Below, piece by piece: positions 1 through 6,110 of a stretch of DNA of 12,641 nt. The translations under genes were made by a program, and so were the position numbers. Source of the DNA: Thaumarchaeota archaeon UBA160 (GTDB lineage: Archaea > Thermoproteota > Nitrososphaeria > Conexivisphaerales > UBA164); NCBI GenBank assembly GCA_002506605.1, contig DAXX01000047.1, positions 4,425-17,065 of the forward strand, written 5' to 3'. How positions within the stretch are numbered: position 1 is the first letter of the stretch; every line of letters begins with the position of its first letter. The notes under the pieces were generated by a model that was given only the letters and a program-made list of their open reading frames with translations, was not told where the DNA came from and did no database searches.

Positions 1-187
1 TGTGCCCTCTACGTATGAATTCATGATCGAGAAAGGACTATGACCCTCTTTATCGATTTGCTGTCCCTTGCACGTACATTCATTAATATGCATAAAGATT
101 AAAAAATATTAGGAACCTGTTACCGCTATTAAAATACAGGATGGCATTGATTGCTTACATAACACTAAACTACTATTATCCTACACT

Positions 188-193
188 AAAAAA
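188..193 (-). terminator. T-tract after the permease gene
   Basis: Six consecutive T residues on the minus strand lie about 40 nt past the permease stop codon. Archaeal RNA polymerase can terminate at T-tracts without a hairpin, so this is a plausible terminator. Evidence is the T-run and position only. Confidence 0.3.
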
Positions 194-194
194 T

Positions 195-226
195 TTTGAT
201 CCACCGGGTAGGTCGGGGTAGTTCAC
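195..226 (-). mobile_element. Possible IS200/IS605-type element end remnant
   Basis: On the minus strand this reads GTGAACTACCCCGACC followed by TACCC and GGTGG. CCGACC and GGTGG can pair as a short hairpin with one bulged G. From memory, right ends of IS200/IS605-family elements in archaea often carry a GTGAAC-C-ACCCC stretch followed by a GC-rich hairpin. No transposase or tnpB-like gene is present in the window, and the hairpin is imperfect. If the resemblance is real, this is a decayed end sitting just behind the permease stop codon. Chance similarity is quite possible. Confidence 0.2.
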
Positions 227-232
227 AGGGCT

Positions 233-1504
233 TTATCTGTTCAAACGAGTCATTTCTTCTTTTTCTAAGACATATATGAAGATCCCTGCAATTATCGTTA
301 CAGAACCGATATAAAGCGCTTGCACCCCTAGCGCCAGCATGACAAGAATAGAAAGCAAAATTGAAATTATCTGTACACAAGGAAAAAAAGGTGAATTAAA
401 AGGTCCTTCAATCTTCCTTTTTCTTACAACGTAAACAGCTAGCCCCGTAATTGCATATGAAAAAATAACCCCAAAATTTGAAGCAAGAGCTATATATTGT
501 ATGTTTCCGAGAAACACAGAAAGTATTGCAACTATGCCTATAAGTAGAACAGCTCTCTTAGGAGAGTCCTCCTTTCCTAAGGTTTTTGGCAAAAGCCCAT
601 CATCGCTCATTTGCAGAAGCGTTCTTGAACCTGCGACGATAAGTGAAAGCGTGACAGTAACTGTGGCCACAACAGCAATTATTCCAATAATTTGGTCTAC
701 AAACATTGGGGCTTTTGAAAAGTTAAGAGCAGTTAAAAGTGGATCAGCGGTTACGGAATATAGTTTCCATGGCATCAATGCTAGCATTCCTGCAACAACC
801 AGAAGGTAAAGCGTTGTGCTGATTCCAAGAGAAAGAATTATAGCTTTCGGCGCGTTTCTCTTGCCGTCAACTATTTCAGGGGTAAGTGTAGCTACTGTGT
901 TAAAACCCGAATATGCAAAAAAGGCCAGCGACGCAGACTGTATTATGCTAAAAGGCCCATAGGGAACAAGTGGCGTGAACCTTGAAGGTATCCATCTTCC
1001 ATAAATTAATGAAAGAATAATAAACATGACAAGCCCCCCTGTTGTTAACGCTACTAACACTTCTTCTATCTCAGCTACGACCCTTATTCCGATATAGTTC
1101 AGAAGAACAGCAAATACCATCAGAACTATGGCTAGTAAAATTTCAGCGCCGATAGATGTAATACCAATCATTGTTAAAAGATAAGATGAAAATCCAAGTG
1201 CTACAGCCGAAGTTGCTATCGCATAAGAGATAGCCCTAAGCCAGCCAACTACAAAGCCCATCGCCTCGCCCATAGTCTCCTTAGCAAAAGAGTAAAGTCC
1301 ACCATGCGAAACTATCTTAGATGAAAGCTCAGCACTATTTAGTGCAACTGTTACTGCAAGAACAGCCGTCAGCAAAAAAGATACAATGGCACCCGGTCCT
1401 GCCTCGTATATTACAGACCCTGCTAACACAAATATTCCAGCTCCTATTATGTTTCCAAGCCCTATCGCTGTCGCTTGCCAGAGGCTTATTGATCTTTTGC
1501 TCAA
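233..1504 (-). CDS. APC-family amino acid permease
   Basis: This 423-residue integral membrane protein should import an amino acid or related amine across the cytoplasmic membrane; the substrate cannot be read from the sequence. It has about 12 hydrophobic segments. TM1 carries the APC glycine-rich signature GLGNIIGAGIF (residues 15-25). The middle of the protein has the typical TM6 block FFAYSGFNTVATLTPEI followed by a basic GKRNAPKAI loop. The length is normal for the core APC fold without extra domains. The start is TTG: no in-frame ATG or GTG precedes TM1, and an in-frame stop lies just upstream. A TATA-like TTTTTATC centred about 26 nt before the TTG suggests a leaderless mRNA with its own promoter, although the tRNA-Pro gene on the same strand ends only 47 bp upstream. 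Family assignment is firm, substrate unknown. Confidence 0.92.
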   Translation of the reverse strand: MSKRSISLWQATAIGLGNIIGAGIFVLAGSVIYEAGPGAIVSFLLTAVLAVTVALNSAELSSKIVSHGGLYSFAKETMGEAMGFVVGWLRAISYAIATSAVALGFSSYLLTMIGITSIGAEILLAIVLMVFAVLLNYIGIRVVAEIEEVLVALTTGGLVMFIILSLIYGRWIPSRFTPLVPYGPFSIIQSASLAFFAYSGFNTVATLTPEIVDGKRNAPKAIILSLGISTTLYLLVVAGMLALMPWKLYSVTADPLLTALNFSKAPMFVDQIIGIIAVVATVTVTLSLIVAGSRTLLQMSDDGLLPKTLGKEDSPKRAVLLIGIVAILSVFLGNIQYIALASNFGVIFSYAITGLAVYVVRKRKIEGPFNSPFFPCVQIISILLSILVMLALGVQALYIGSVTIIAGIFIYVLEKEEMTRLNR

Positions 1505-1526
1505 CGAGTTATCTATTTAACCGGAA

Positions 1527-1534
1527 GATAAAAA
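1527..1534 (-). promoter_or_regulatory. TATA box of the permease gene
   Basis: TTTTTATC on the minus strand is centred about 26 nt before the TTG start at 1504. This is the spacing expected if transcription begins at the start codon. The same motif and spacing precede trpB. No Shine-Dalgarno sequence lies between box and start. Confidence 0.45.
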
Positions 1535-1551
1535 TTTAACATCTTAAAATT

Positions 1552-1626
1552 GGGGCCGGTGGGATTTGAACCCACGACCGCCAGCGCCCCAGGCTGGCAT
1601 CCTAGACCAGGCTAGACGACGGCCCC
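1552..1626 (-). tRNA. tRNA-Pro (anticodon GGG)
   Basis: A 75-nt cloverleaf folds on the minus strand. The acceptor stem is GGGGCCG/CGGCCCC. The D-stem is G10-U25, U11-A24, C12-G23, U13-G22. The anticodon stem CCAGC/GCTGG encloses the loop CTGGGGC, giving anticodon GGG, which reads proline CCC and CCU. The T-arm is GTGGG-TTCAAAT-CCCAC. The variable loop is five bases. There is no intron, and the 3' CCA is not encoded, as is usual in archaea. It sits just upstream of the permease gene on the same strand. I found no duplicated tRNA 3' end within the window, so there is no sign of an integrated element using it. Confidence 0.97.
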
Positions 1627-1649
1627 TCACGCTTATTTGTTTAATTTAG

Positions 1650-1657
1650 GTTTAAAT
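1650..1657 (-). promoter_or_regulatory. TATA box of tRNA-Pro
   Basis: ATTTAAAC on the minus strand is centred about 27 nt before the first base of the tRNA, the expected place for an archaeal TATA box. The 9-mer GGTTTAAAT of the plus strand here (1649-1657) recurs at 1674-1682. Confidence 0.45.
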
Positions 1658-1768
1658 CCTTAACTAATTTAATGGTTTAAATTTTAATGCACGAACTTCA
1701 ATATTTTTAGTCTTACTATTGCAAATTTAAAATATATTTTTGAATAAATATGATAAAGCTGTTTTAAA

Positions 1769-1780
1769 ATAAAATTTTAT
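1769..1780. repeat. 12-bp AT palindrome
   Basis: ATAAAATTTTAT is a perfect palindrome in the divergent intergenic region. The same 12 bases form the core of the longer palindrome at 1827-1840. The centres are 59 bp apart. It could be an operator half of a pair, or chance in very AT-rich DNA. Confidence 0.3.
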
Positions 1781-1810
1781 GACGAAAAACTATATTTTGA
1801 AAACGAAAAC

Positions 1811-1819
1811 CTTATAAAT
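1811..1819 (+). promoter_or_regulatory. TATA box of the DUF3311-symporter operon
   Basis: CTTATAAAT is centred about 26 nt before the ATG at 1841, with no Shine-Dalgarno site between. The mRNA is therefore predicted to be leaderless, starting at or next to the ATG. Confidence 0.55.
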
Positions 1820-1826
1820 TAATTAT

Positions 1827-1840
1827 TATAAAATTTTATA
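1827..1840. promoter_or_regulatory. 14-bp palindrome abutting the start codon, candidate operator
   Basis: TATAAAATTTTATA is a perfect palindrome ending at the base before the ATG. It lies between the TATA box and the predicted transcription start, where a bound repressor would block polymerase. Archaeal Lrp/AsnC- or MarR-type regulators use palindromic AT-rich sites, but no regulator gene is in the window. The functional reading is inference; the palindrome is directly visible. Confidence 0.35.
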
Positions 1841-2056
1841 ATGCAAGAAAGCGCTAAAAAGAACGGCGTTTTCTCCAAAGTAATTGCTACCATTTTGATG
1901 ATAATCCCGTGGATAGTTTACTTATGGATGAGCACTTATAATAAAGTTCAGCCTACACTTTTCGGGATAACTTTCTTCTACTGGTATCAGACTTTATGGC
2001 TAGTAATATCATCCATACTCTACGCAGTTGCGGCGTACCTAATTTACAAGGGGTGA
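1841..2056 (+). CDS. DUF3311 small membrane protein
   Basis: This 71-residue protein has two predicted membrane helices (about residues 13-32 and 50-69). Between them lies the family block PTLFGITFFYWYQTLW (residues 38-53). DUF3311 proteins are regularly encoded directly before SSS-family symporters, including the bacterial mctP monocarboxylate transporter locus, and are thought to be small accessory subunits; the biochemical role is not established. Here the stop codon TGA at 2054-2056 is part of the ribosome-binding site of the symporter gene, which starts 6 nt later. The two are therefore cotranscribed and probably coupled. The ATG is preceded by a TATA box at about -26 and no Shine-Dalgarno site, so translation likely starts on a leaderless transcript. 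Confidence 0.85.
   Translation: MQESAKKNGVFSKVIATILMIIPWIVYLWMSTYNKVQPTLFGITFFYWYQTLWLVISSILYAVAAYLIYKG
2050..2056 (+). promoter_or_regulatory. Ribosome binding site of the SSS symporter
   Basis: GGGGTGA, overlapping the stop codon of the DUF3311 gene, ends 6 nt before GTG at 2063. It matches the anti-Shine-Dalgarno end of archaeal 16S rRNA and decides the GTG start. Confidence 0.7.
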
Positions 2057-2062
2057 AAAGCA

Positions 2063-3595
2063 GTGATAGGTATACTCGGATGGGTCAGCTTCATAATTCT
2101 TTTTATATTTTTCACTTTTCTTGGATTCTTCGGTGCTAGGTGGAGAAGGGGAGACCTAAGCAAGCTACATGAATGGGCTCTTGCGGGAAGAAAGCTTGGA
2201 GCTTTTCTTGCATGGTTTCTTATAGGAGCTGACGTCTATACAGCATATACTTTTGTAGCAGTTCCTTCAGGAATGTTTGCTTCTGGGGCTCTTTATTTCT
2301 ATGCGGTTCCATATGTGGCAACAACGTTCATGGTCGCAATGGTTACTATGCCGAGACTATGGCAGTGGTCAAGGGAGAAAGGTTACGTAACAGCAGCTGA
2401 TATGGTCGATGATCGCTTTAACAGCAAAGTCTTGGCCGGGCTTGTAGCTATTACGGGAATAATTGCAGAACTACCATACATAGCTCTGCAGATAGTAGGG
2501 ATGCAAGCAGTTTTGGGAATAATGCTTCTTGGCGTTACTAGCAACGTAAAGCTTGTAAGTGATATTGCACTTACAGTCTCGTTTGTAATACTGGCAGCTT
2601 TTACGTTTACTAGCGGGCTAAGAGGGGCAACCCTTGGTGCAGTTCTCAAAGATATCCTGATTTTCGTTTCTGTAATCTCTCTAATAATTATAATACCTCT
2701 GAAGTTTGGCGGCTTTTCATCAGCTTTTGCTGATGCCCAGAGTTTTGCTTCAGCATTAGCCTCAAAACACATTGCGTGGCTTTCTACAGGAATAACTTAT
2801 CTAAAGCCGTTACCAGCGCTTGAAGCTGGATATACAACGCTATGGATAGGCAGCACATTTGCCCTTTTCCTTTATCCTCATTCAATAAACGGTTCTCTTA
2901 GTGCTTCTGGCAAGAAACAGCTCGCAATAAGCGATGCTTTCCTTCCTATTTACGGTATAGGGCTCGCGCTCTTAGCTTTACTTGGACTACTGGCATACTC
3001 TGATAAAGCAGCTATGAGCTTGCTTAGCAAGTTTCCGCTGTCTTCTATGGGGATATATTCAATACCGGCGCTTGCGGTGTCGACGCTTCCCGATTGGTTT
3101 GCGGGCATAGTATTGCTTGGCATATTTATAGGAGGTCTTGTTCCTGCAGCAATAATGGCCATAGCGCAAGCAAACTTGTTAACAAGAAACATAATAAAGC
3201 CAATTAAACCACAGATAAAGCCAGAAACTGAAACTAGAATATCAAAATGGGCTTCTGTTATTTTTAAGTTCACCGCATTAGGGTTTGTTTTTGTTGTTCC
3301 TGCGACCTATGCGATACAGTTGCAGCTGTTAGGCGGAATAATAATACTTCAGACTCTTCCTCCAGTATTTTTGGGACTTGTCACAAAAAAGCTTAACAAA
3401 TATGCGCTCATGACGGGACTAATAGCCGGAATAGTTTCTGGAATCTACCTTGTAGAAATAGCAAACAAATTCGGACCGCTCACAACCAGCCTTTATCGCA
3501 TGGGAGGGTATTTAATCTGGATAGGTATAATCGCCCTAGCTATAAACATTGCAGTTGCTATAATATTTAGTTTGCCAACGCTACTTAAAAAGTAA
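2063..3595 (+). CDS. SSS-family sodium:solute symporter
   Basis: This 510-residue polytopic protein has about 13 hydrophobic segments, the normal size and topology for the solute:sodium symporter family (LeuT fold). Family blocks visible are HEWALAGRKLG (about residues 36-46), the TM2 region WFLIGADVYTAYTF with a following PSG, and GYVTAADMVDDRF (about 108-120), the typical (Y)-T-A-D motif before TM4. It would drive uptake of an organic solute with sodium or possibly protons. Pairing with DUF3311 recalls the mctP monocarboxylate/alanine transporter of rhizobia, so a small organic or amino acid is a reasonable guess; proline or pantothenate are alternatives. The GTG start is chosen because GGGGTGA lies 6 nt upstream. 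The C-terminus ends in a short basic tail (LLKK). Confidence 0.92.
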   Translation: MIGILGWVSFIILFIFFTFLGFFGARWRRGDLSKLHEWALAGRKLGAFLAWFLIGADVYTAYTFVAVPSGMFASGALYFYAVPYVATTFMVAMVTMPRLWQWSREKGYVTAADMVDDRFNSKVLAGLVAITGIIAELPYIALQIVGMQAVLGIMLLGVTSNVKLVSDIALTVSFVILAAFTFTSGLRGATLGAVLKDILIFVSVISLIIIIPLKFGGFSSAFADAQSFASALASKHIAWLSTGITYLKPLPALEAGYTTLWIGSTFALFLYPHSINGSLSASGKKQLAISDAFLPIYGIGLALLALLGLLAYSDKAAMSLLSKFPLSSMGIYSIPALAVSTLPDWFAGIVLLGIFIGGLVPAAIMAIAQANLLTRNIIKPIKPQIKPETETRISKWASVIFKFTALGFVFVVPATYAIQLQLLGGIIILQTLPPVFLGLVTKKLNKYALMTGLIAGIVSGIYLVEIANKFGPLTTSLYRMGGYLIWIGIIALAINIAVAIIFSLPTLLKK

Positions 3596-3791
3596 CTGTC
3601 ATGTTATTTTTATAAGCAAAGAAAAAGACTTATTTAAAAATATTTTATGGCTAAATCTTTTTATGATTAACTTTTAATAAAATTAGAGTATTTGTCCAAT
3701 CAAAATTTACAACAAAATTGAGCCGCTATATTAACCCGTGGAGAGTATTTAAGAAAGAAAAATTTTTTATCTACCAGCGCCAAAAAAATTT
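3596..3791. other. Intergenic region, symporter to GGT-family gene
   Basis: No gene is seen. A T5 run with flanking T's (about 3603-3611) follows the symporter stop and could terminate it. Two TATA-like stretches near 3632-3646 and 3745-3753 (TATTTAAG), and one at 3763-3770, lie before the next gene. Confidence 0.5.
3763..3770 (+). promoter_or_regulatory. TATA box of the GGT-family gene
   Basis: TTTTTTAT is centred about 26 nt before the ATG at 3792, the same distance as at the other leaderless genes of this window. TATTTAAG at 3746-3753 is an alternative and would leave a leader of roughly 15-20 nt. No Shine-Dalgarno site precedes the ATG. Confidence 0.35.
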
Positions 3792-5237
3792 ATGTTAAAG
3801 CCAGTTTTTGTAAGCGATAAAGGTTTAGCTACTAGCGAGCATTCCTTATCTACTATTGCAGCTGTTGAAGTTTTAAATAAAGGAGGGAACGCCATAGATG
3901 CGTCAGTAGCTATGTCGTTTGCCTTGGCTGTTGCTCAACCTGCGTTGAACGGTCTTGGTGGGGATTTTATGGCAATGATATACATGGAAGGGGAAATAAA
4001 TTTCATAAACGGATCAGGTTGGGCTCCAGAAGATCTTAGCAAAGTTATAAGAGAAAGAGGACTTTCTGAAATACCTAGGTATGGCCCACTATCCCCGGTA
4101 GTTCCTGGAATGGTTTATGGAGTTTATGAAATGTGGAAAAAGTACGGAAGTCTTGAATGGAAAGAGCTTTTAAAAACGCCAGCAGATATAGCAGAAAAAG
4201 GCGTTCCTGTTACAAACAAAATGCTAGTGGCTATAAAAGAAATGCTCTCAGGCTATCACGACAGGATTACAGAAAACCTTTACAACAAAAAAATGTGGGA
4301 AAGGATCAGGCTCAAAGGTCTAGCAAAATCGATAAAAGGGATAGCCGAGAATGGTCCTGAATTTTTTTATAGCGAAATAGCAAGCGGTTTGTCTGAATAC
4401 GTTCAGGAAATTGGTGGGGTTCTAAAAGAAGAAGATTTTAAAAGCTTTAGACCAGAGTTTTCTGAACCTTTAAAGCTCGATTATAAAGGTTATACTATAT
4501 ATGAATCGCCTCCAAACAGCCAAGGTATAACAACGCTCTTAATACTGAATGCATTTAAAGAAAAGAAAGTAAATTTTAACAAAAAAGGGTTAGAAGAAAT
4601 ATTAAAGATATACAAAAGGGCTTATGCTTTAAGGGACAAATATGTTGGAGATCCGAAATTTCTGAGCGTTCCTATCGAAAAGATTATGGGAGAATCCGTT
4701 TCTAATTCAGATATAGAGCTGAAAGATGGCGATACAACAAATTTTGTTATTTCTGATAAACAAGGCAACATAGTTTCTGGCATACAAAGTTTATATCATT
4801 CATTTGGTTCAAGAATAACTCACCCTGATTATATGATAACACTCAACAATAGAGCGAGCGACTTTAAGCTCAGCGGGCCCAATGCTTTGATGCCTCATAA
4901 AAGACCGTTGCATACCCTTTCATCGATCATTGCTACTAAAGACGAAAGAATATCTTTTGCTTTTGGAATAAGTGGAGCCCATTATAGGCCACAACAACAT
5001 TTTCTTATCGTAACTAACATTCTCGAAAGAGGCATGAACATAGGCGATGCCATAGAAGCTCCAAGGTTTTTATGGGATGGGCACGAAGTATTTGCTGAAG
5101 AAGGCGTAGAATTTGTTGAGAAAAGGGTAAAATATCCAGGCCCTACAGGTGTAGGGCACGGAATACAGTTTATAAACAAAGAAAGGATAGCGTACGCAGA
5201 CATAAGGGGAGAAGGGATAGCTTTGGGAGAGTACTAA
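3792..5237 (+). CDS. Gamma-glutamyltransferase-family Ntn-hydrolase, non-canonical active site
   Basis: This 481-residue proenzyme belongs to the PF01019 family. The N-terminal NKGGNAIDASVA (29-40) and NGLGGDFM (53-60) are family hallmarks. The self-cleaving threonine is T315 in GDTTNF, which would give chains of about 314 and 167 residues. There is no signal peptide, so it acts in the cytoplasm, unlike periplasmic bacterial GGTs. Several glutamate-binding positions of E. coli GGT differ by my hand alignment: Arg114 of REMAP is Ser75 (SGWAP), Asn411 is Tyr335, Ser462-Ser463 are His374-Thr375 in RPLHTL, and the GG pair is Gly395-Ala396. The GAHYRPQQH block (395-403) resembles the GGxxQPQxH form of the HpxW (oxamate amidohydrolase)/YwrD-like branch. 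It is probably an amidohydrolase of that branch; the substrate is unknown. Confidence 0.88.
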   Translation: MLKPVFVSDKGLATSEHSLSTIAAVEVLNKGGNAIDASVAMSFALAVAQPALNGLGGDFMAMIYMEGEINFINGSGWAPEDLSKVIRERGLSEIPRYGPLSPVVPGMVYGVYEMWKKYGSLEWKELLKTPADIAEKGVPVTNKMLVAIKEMLSGYHDRITENLYNKKMWERIRLKGLAKSIKGIAENGPEFFYSEIASGLSEYVQEIGGVLKEEDFKSFRPEFSEPLKLDYKGYTIYESPPNSQGITTLLILNAFKEKKVNFNKKGLEEILKIYKRAYALRDKYVGDPKFLSVPIEKIMGESVSNSDIELKDGDTTNFVISDKQGNIVSGIQSLYHSFGSRITHPDYMITLNNRASDFKLSGPNALMPHKRPLHTLSSIIATKDERISFAFGISGAHYRPQQHFLIVTNILERGMNIGDAIEAPRFLWDGHEVFAEEGVEFVEKRVKYPGPTGVGHGIQFINKERIAYADIRGEGIALGEY

Positions 5238-5267
5238 ACATAAATATTTTTTAAAGCGCACTATAGT

Positions 5268-5298
5268 AGTTTCTAAAAAACTCTTTTTTTAAGAAACT
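5268..5298 (+). terminator. Hairpin with T-tract after the GGT-family gene
   Basis: AGTTTCTAAAAAA (5268-5280) can pair with TTTTTT-A-AGAAACT (5285-5298), giving a 13-bp stem with one bulged A and a 4-nt CTCT loop. The 3' arm contains a T7 run (5284-5290). A second T6 run is at 5247-5252, 10 nt past the stop codon. Together these make a likely termination zone for the upstream gene. Confidence 0.5.
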
Positions 5299-5328
5299 TT
5301 CAGCTTTAGATAAAAAATTAAAAATACG

Positions 5329-5337
5329 CATAAAATA
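5329..5337 (+). promoter_or_regulatory. TATA-like box of the membrane-protein gene
   Basis: CATAAAATA is centred about 25 nt before the ATG at 5358, again without a Shine-Dalgarno site. CTTATAAG at 5343-5350 has a better TATA look but is too close to the ATG unless transcription starts inside the gene. Confidence 0.3.
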
Positions 5338-5357
5338 ACTAACTTATAAGTAAAAAA

Positions 5358-6110
5358 ATGCCAAATAATAGCATTTTTAGATTTCCAAAAGAAAAAAGTT
5401 CTGCAGGTATTCTAACATTTTCTTTTTTGCTGGCCATTTTTTCTAGTTTAAATTTTAAATGGCCTAGTTTTTTGCTGGCCTTGATTTCATATCTCTTATT
5501 CTTGTTAACTTTCGACTTTTTGTTTGAAAATTCAGTTAAGCCGTTCAATATAAGTTATATCGCGATACTTTTGCTGGATGTCGCTCCGATATTTGTGTCG
5601 ATTGCATTAAATGGGATGATTGTTCTTTTAGGTTTTTTACCTTCTTTGGTATGTGCAGCAATATATCTTTACTATGCGATTAAAAGAAAAGGCAGATCAG
5701 CACAAGCACTAGTTTTAGGGTCTTCTATACTTGCTAGTCTTTATTACTATTTTACTTCAATTTTAAGTGGGCTTAATTTGACAAAAGTGCTGATTGGATT
5801 CTTGTTATTTTCGTATAATACGGCCCAAGTGCTTTATGTGGAGAGCAGGTTAACGTTCAGGAAAATAAGCCCAAAATATCCGCTTGTGATTTTTCTTATA
5901 AGTTTTTTAGCCTTTATCTATCTTCCTTTATATTTTGTTATACCCTTAATCGAGCCATCATTGACATTAAGTATAAACGCTTTCAAGAACAGAAAACTCA
6001 ACAAATATGAAGAGATAAACGCATTGGGTATTAAAGAATTCATTAGATACTTTGCGTTTTTTATAGTCTTATGTTCAATTACTGTACTTTATGAGCTAAA
6101 TATCATATAA
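5358..6110 (+). CDS. Polytopic membrane protein, possibly YwiC-like
   Basis: This 250-residue protein is mostly hydrophobic, with about eight predicted membrane helices. The segments are near residues 17-33, 35-56, 64-84, 86-108, 116-136, 140-161, 174-200 and 224-247. It has no signal peptide or soluble domain. Two features recall the YwiC-like family: an N-terminal FPKEK block where that family has KEHGAW, and VESRLTFRK after a central helix where it has a basic RxR-type loop. The match is weak because the KEHGAW motif is not kept. No substrate or activity can be assigned. The gene is monocistronic with a TATA-like box before it. Its 3' end overlaps the convergent trpC gene by 8 bp. Confidence 0.7.
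   Translation: MPNNSIFRFPKEKSSAGILTFSFLLAIFSSLNFKWPSFLLALISYLLFLLTFDFLFENSVKPFNISYIAILLLDVAPIFVSIALNGMIVLLGFLPSLVCAAIYLYYAIKRKGRSAQALVLGSSILASLYYYFTSILSGLNLTKVLIGFLLFSYNTAQVLYVESRLTFRKISPKYPLVIFLISFLAFIYLPLYFVIPLIEPSLTLSINAFKNRKLNKYEEINALGIKEFIRYFAFFIVLCSITVLYELNII

Larger units (their letters stand above)
1..232. other. Left-edge intergenic stretch, no clear gene
   Basis: I see no convincing gene here. Plus frame 2 is open from the window edge to a TGA at 41-43 and would encode about 13 residues (VPSTYEFMIEKGL). That could be the last codons of a gene cut by the window, but it is too short to judge. The rest is AT-rich apart from a GC-richer patch at about 195-225, described as a separate entry. 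A run of six A at 188-193 reads as a T-tract on the minus strand and may terminate the permease transcript. Confidence 0.5.

Noticed and set aside
2..43. C-terminal end of a plus-strand gene entering from the left
   Set aside because: Only 13 codons are visible and no family can be recognised; mentioned in the entry for the left edge but not called as a gene.
1552..1626. tRNA-Pro as an integration site of a mobile element
   Set aside because: No second copy of the tRNA 3' end and no integrase gene occur in the window.
1649..1682. Direct repeat GGTTTAAAT at 1649 and 1674 as a regulatory tandem site
   Set aside because: Nine AT-rich bases repeated once in a region of similar composition is weak; the first copy is explained by the tRNA TATA box.
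2383..3273. Open frames on the minus strand inside the symporter gene (129 and 107 codons)
   Set aside because: They lie fully antisense to a clear SSS symporter, have no family motif and no promoter or ribosome site; they follow from the composition of the real gene.
5339..5548. Minus-strand 69-codon frame (5339-5548) overlapping the start of the membrane-protein gene
   Set aside because: It is lysine-rich because it is the complement of a Phe/Leu-rich membrane region; nothing supports expression.
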